Below, piece by piece: positions 59,224 to 64,000 of a stretch of 64,000 nucleotides of DNA. The translations under genes and the position numbers were made by a program. Positions within the stretch are counted from its first letter, which is position 1. Each line of letters opens with the position of its first letter. The DNA comes from Streblospio benedicti (lineage: Eukaryota > Annelida > Polychaeta > Spionida > Spionidae). The notes under the pieces are model-generated. The model was not told where the DNA came from, searched no databases, and saw only the letters and a list, made by a program, of their open reading frames with translations. The DNA is taken from NCBI GenBank assembly GCA_019095985.1, contig CM032660.1, positions 27,987,619-28,051,618 of the forward strand, in the 5' to 3' direction.

Positions 59224-62200
59224 TACAGCATATTTGGGTGCCCTGTAGCTTGACGTTGAACTAGCTACACTAAGTTAAAGAATAGATAGTCCCATATTAC
59301 GATCCCTCAATGTTCCAATCAAATTTTCATCACAGACCATATATTTCTTTGCAAATGGATAAATTGTGCATATTGCCATATAATTAGTAATATTCAATAT
59401 CAGTCGAAGAATGTTCTCTATAATCAAATAATTAATTATTAATAGCACTTTATTATTGATGAATAATGAGCAAATGGGTACAGAACAAATCATTCGTGAA
59501 ACTGCCATATGTAAACCCTTTATGATATCAGCAGACATTGATGGCTGATTGAACTACATGTATCTTAGACCTATGTTCGCAAGGGATTAGTAACACTGAT
59601 ACATTTGAAAGTTAATTTACCATACTTATTCTTTAAACTTACAAGATTATGAAAAATATAAATATATGTTTTTATCTCTATCCTTAACACTGCAAAAAGT
59701 AATGATTCCAAATGAAATTACACTAAAAAGAAAGAAGATCAAGTTTGCTATCACCAAGTATTTGGTTGTACACTTTTGATTCCAATTAAACTCCCCACAG
59801 GATTCATTTTGAGTAGATAAATTAGTAACCTTTTTATTTATAATGGATTTTATCAACTACAATGACTGCTATTCTAAAGAGAGAATTCTGTTTTTAAACA
59901 TTCTCATTTACGTTGTGTTATATGGTACACAAACACTTGCATTCATTACCGCAATACACAATATGCAAGATGTTTAATTATACAGGCTGCAGGCATTATT
60001 ACATGTTGTCATTATCAAATATAAGATCTCATCAGCACTTAGTAGTGTAGCTACATGTACTTTTAGTCTTGTACTTATGACAAGTTCTGCAATGAATAAC
60101 TACTCGTACTACTTGGCTTTCAATATTTGTAAATTATGTTTTTGAAATATAATTTTTGTACTATTTGCAGCATTGTCGGTTTCACAGCCTGATCATTCAC
60201 ACTGCCTTCAAAAGCCCGTGTTTATTATCAAGTCGTGGGTCCAATTGATGCTTTTACAGTGAGAAATATCTTGGGGTTAGACTTATTTCTATAGCAAAAT
60301 CAATGCTCGCTTTTTCTTTCTCGGCAATGTAATGCTGTACGTTAGACGTCTCTGAACATTTCGGCTGTGGGGCTTGTGATTGGTTGGATTTTGTGACCTA
60401 CTTCCACAAATATCAGGAGCATTTTTCCAGTAGTGTTAGAGAACTTAAGCGATTACAGTAATCCCTGAGAATTATTGTAATCTTACCCTCTATTCATAGT
60501 TATCTACGACTATCTACAAACGATGACATAACCTGTGTATACCTACAATTGATGCATGCATAGTTTAAAGCTTTCGAGAGAGTGATCAGAACATTGAAAA
60601 ATATCAGTGAAATATCAAAATCATATGTACCGGTAATTGTATTGTTTCCTTAAACAAATCTGTTATATGTATCTAGCAGCAGGAATTGTGCTTAATTTCT
60701 TTTAAAAGAAACATTTTATATTGAAACAGATATTACCTAGATGGCCTATAGATCCATGAATATGAAAGAATAACTCTGGTCACCATTGGGGCTGACATTG
60801 AGGAGATCAAATTATCTTTGTTTCCCATCAACAATTCTACTTGTGACATTTACAATGTTCTGTCTGATCATTGATAATTACTGATTGATGAGTCATTATC
60901 CAAACGTAAATAAAAATAATGTATCATTATAAGAAATATGTAGTTACTGGCTATAGAAAATTAATCGCTTATGGAAAAATAGTGCAAAAAAGTGATTCAG
61001 TATTTTTACACAACCACTGATTGAAATCTTGATTGATCGATTTGTTTGCAATTAAAACCATACAGTTGGCTCAAACAACTGTTTGACGAGCAGAAAAAAC
61101 AACAAACATAACAAAAACAAAACATATAGGTTTGAGTAATAAATGGTTATGTCATTGAGGCTCAGAAGAACATTTATCTTGTTGGTTTATATTCTTTGCA
61201 TGTTAGTTTTTATCTTAACCTCCATCAAAATCAAAATATGTTTTTATTCCATTCATTTGTAATTCCAATATGATAATCGACTTTATATTTTTAATTGGTA
61301 AAACTGTGTTACAAAACATGTGGAATGGAATGAGGGTCGGGGGGGGAGCGATTATGGTCAATCTTTAAGAATAACATTTTAATATCATATTTTGATATGT
61401 GATGATGTATAATATTTATTTGTTGTATTTAAAATCATATTATTGTATTATTTAGTATGATACTGTCTTCTTCCTGTAACATTGTTTTAAATTTATGAAT
61501 GAAAATGGATTGTAAAAGACAAAATCTTACAAAACTAGCAGGATTGAAATCAAATGTGCCATGGGAGCAGGTTAATTATTGTCAAAATATTTCATTTCAG
61601 TAGGAAACAGAATATTTATATTATATAAGTAGCATTGTGAGACCTACATGTATGTACATATTACCGGTGATCATATATGCAGTGATCATGATATACATTT
61701 TTAATTTTTGTATTTCCTTGCAATCTTTCTCTCAGGTGTTCAGATGGGCAAACAAATATAGAGTTTGTGCATATATTCATATCATACCACTTAACCAAAC
61801 CATTACCCTCATAATGTTTGGATTAAAATCTGTCGTTTTTCAAAGGAAAAGTTAATTGGTATCAATGTTACAATCAATGATATGATTTGAGGAAAAAACA
61901 TCGAAATGGTTTTTGAAGGCCTTATCTTGCAATCAACAGAGTTTTGCCCATATAATTGCATTAATTCTGCTACCAGGGTATTTACGCGTGCTAGCATGCT
62001 TACTTGCCAAATGAATTAATGCATTAAAATTGATAACAATTTGATGTATTAATTAGATATCATACAAAACATTTGTATAGCATAAATAATCTAAAAGCAA
62101 TGTACCGCAGATAGTTTGATGTAAGATGCAATGCTATTTGATTTGTCATAAAAACAGAATTTACTAACACTGATGAAAGGTTGAAGATGACTGTCCATGT

Positions 62201-64000
62201 ACATGTACTCTATAGGTAAATATATAAATATGCATGTATTTAAGCAATTTTGAAGCAATTTGTAAGCATGAAATGGACAAATGAAGTCATATTATTTTAG
62301 GAAATTTATGGAATAGCTGATGTTTGGTACACATATGATATATAATAGAGAACGAAGAGAGAAGATTAGAATTCAACCATACATGTGAAACACATTGAGA
62401 AAATAAGAACCATATGATTGGATCAATGAGCATGTGATTCAAATGTTAGTTGAATAAACACAATAACCATAGTTACAAACACATGAATATCCAACATACA
62501 TTCAAATTTGGATTCCCGAAGGCTTTTAGAAATCAAGCATGAAAGTCATCTGAAAGATTCTCTCTGGAGGCAAATAATGGGGCCTTTTCAATACTCCCTG
62601 TTTTTGTAGGGAATTAATGGTCAAGATAACAGATGATGATTATACAAAAAGAGTAACAAAGATGACAATTGTCACTTTTCCAACCATGTATAAAACTTGG
62701 CAGCTTCGTTGTGTGTTGTGTCTGACATTTTGTTATCCTCCGTTATGGGATAGTGATTGAGTTATCAGTCTGCAGTCAGTGGTGTCAAATGCAAATGTGA
62801 ATTGAAGGGGACTTATCCAGGGGAATTCTATTTGACAATGTGACCATGATTTTTAACTTGATTCTATATATACAAGTAGCAATTTTCATTTTGGAATATT
62901 TCTATAACAGATAAAACTATAACACCCTGATAGAAAAAAACACTATTAGATATCAAAATTTAACATTTATTCTACACATTTGTAGCTTCACCCAACACTC
63001 TGCCTGAGCACTATTTTTTCTGAATGACTTATTCATTTATTTTGTCCATTTGTAAAATTTTCAGTAGTATGACAGTGGCCAAATATGGTCAAGTTTTTCA
63101 ACAGTATTCAAATTTCAAACGTTATATGCGTTATATAATGATAAAGATTAGTTGAAAACACACGGTAACCTGTAAATGCACAGAGTTGAATGAGACCCGT
63201 GTGAACCATTGACGTGTGTCTTTGTGCAATAGAAGAAAATGCAAATACTTAACAAAAACATCATTCATGAACAAATATTACAACTATGCTTCACATGATT
63301 TCCTATTTAGTCAAATGTGACAGCAAACTCATTGGTATTCATGTTATGAATGAAAAATATCAGACCTGTAAACCTTGACAATGCATAGTTATTGAATTAT
63401 AATTTTAATTGTTTGCTGTATGCATTTATCCTGATAAACGTAAGTGAAAGTGTTCACCGTGTTTAATGGTATTTGTGCATGTTTTTCATATCAACATAAA
63501 AGTCTGATAGAAGACGTAAGTGATGGTAAATAAAAGTCTCATGATTACTGAAAACCCATATTTGAATTCAATTATGTTGTTTGTGGAAAGCCTTTAGAAT
63601 ATGTTAAGATCTAGGACAATGTTCATTAAAAAATTCAATTCATCAAAAAAAGTGTAAATTGAAAAAATTTACTGTGTTTAGTAGTGGTATATCTGTTTAT
63701 TTATTCACTGTCGACATTTGTGAAAATTCCCCGAGCTTGCGTTACATTTTACGTTGCCGATACAAAAGAGTTAACCATCTATGCTCTATTTGCAAGAAGA
63801 TTGTACAGATGATCTATGACCTACACAAATAATTAGTACTTTTCCTGTGTTTACCATTGACCATGTTGGTGATATTCTGGTGTTATCATTTGAGTAGAGG
63901 CTGAGACTGACCCAGATTTCAGAATCTGTAATCATTGAAAAAGTACCCGGATGATAAGTGCATATATGGAGAATTATACTCCATCTGTTTTCAGCTCTAG
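59224..64000. other. No feature recognised
   Basis: Uniformly AT-rich sequence, probably intergenic or a long intron of an unseen gene. No open frame exceeds 90 codons and none shows a family motif. A short G run lies at about 61339-61347. Confidence 0.45.

Overview
This window is intron-rich, AT-rich animal DNA. GT-AG introns reach 14 kb, and tRNA-derived SINEs, a Penelope-like element, small TAA- or TTAA-flanked DNA transposons and short tandem arrays are scattered through it. It suggests a marine invertebrate such as a mollusc, hemichordate or echinoderm; the sequence alone does not fix the phylum.

The main gene is a complete Rieske oxygenase of the Neverland/DAF-36 family (cholesterol 7-desaturase). 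It lies on the minus strand from 51983 down to 24720. I rebuilt nine coding exons with exact splice sites. They join to 1407 nt, 468 codons plus a stop, with all phases consistent. It carries the 2Fe-2S motif C-x-H...C-x2-H across exons 2 and 3 and the iron-binding motif E-x3-D-x2-H-x4-H in exon 5. The seventh exon exists twice, 7a at 30090-30263 and 7b at 29510-29683. Both are exactly 174 nt, both are phase 0, and they share 36 of 58 residues. This is the signature of mutually exclusive splicing and the best biological find here. The last exon codes for only eight residues.

Layout: 147-13409 is a contig bounded by two gaps of exactly 100 N. It is an inverted, lower-quality copy of about 33.8-42.8 kb, which is intron 3 through intron 1 of the oxygenase gene and includes exons 2 and 3. 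It is most simply an uncollapsed second haplotype placed backwards, although a true inverted duplication is not excluded. Comparing the copies exposes empty and filled sites of mobile elements. 13.5-16.1 kb holds the first three exons of a second minus-strand gene for a secreted cysteine-rich, PAN/apple-like protein, cut off by a gap. 16.5-21.2 kb is a repeat zone with LINE scraps, a ~166-bp satellite and a Penelope-like element sitting inside that satellite. 21.8-24.7 kb is probably the long 3' UTR of the oxygenase gene. 52-64 kb is upstream sequence where I recognise no gene, only foldback and inverted-repeat elements.

Function: the oxygenase would introduce the 7,8 double bond into cholesterol, the first step toward 7-dehydrocholesterol-derived steroids. 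Because exons 7a and 7b swap 58 residues of the catalytic domain, the gene may make two enzymes with different substrate pockets; that is inference. Two of the TAA-flanked elements sit in introns of the two genes and a third lies in intron 1 of the oxygenase gene.
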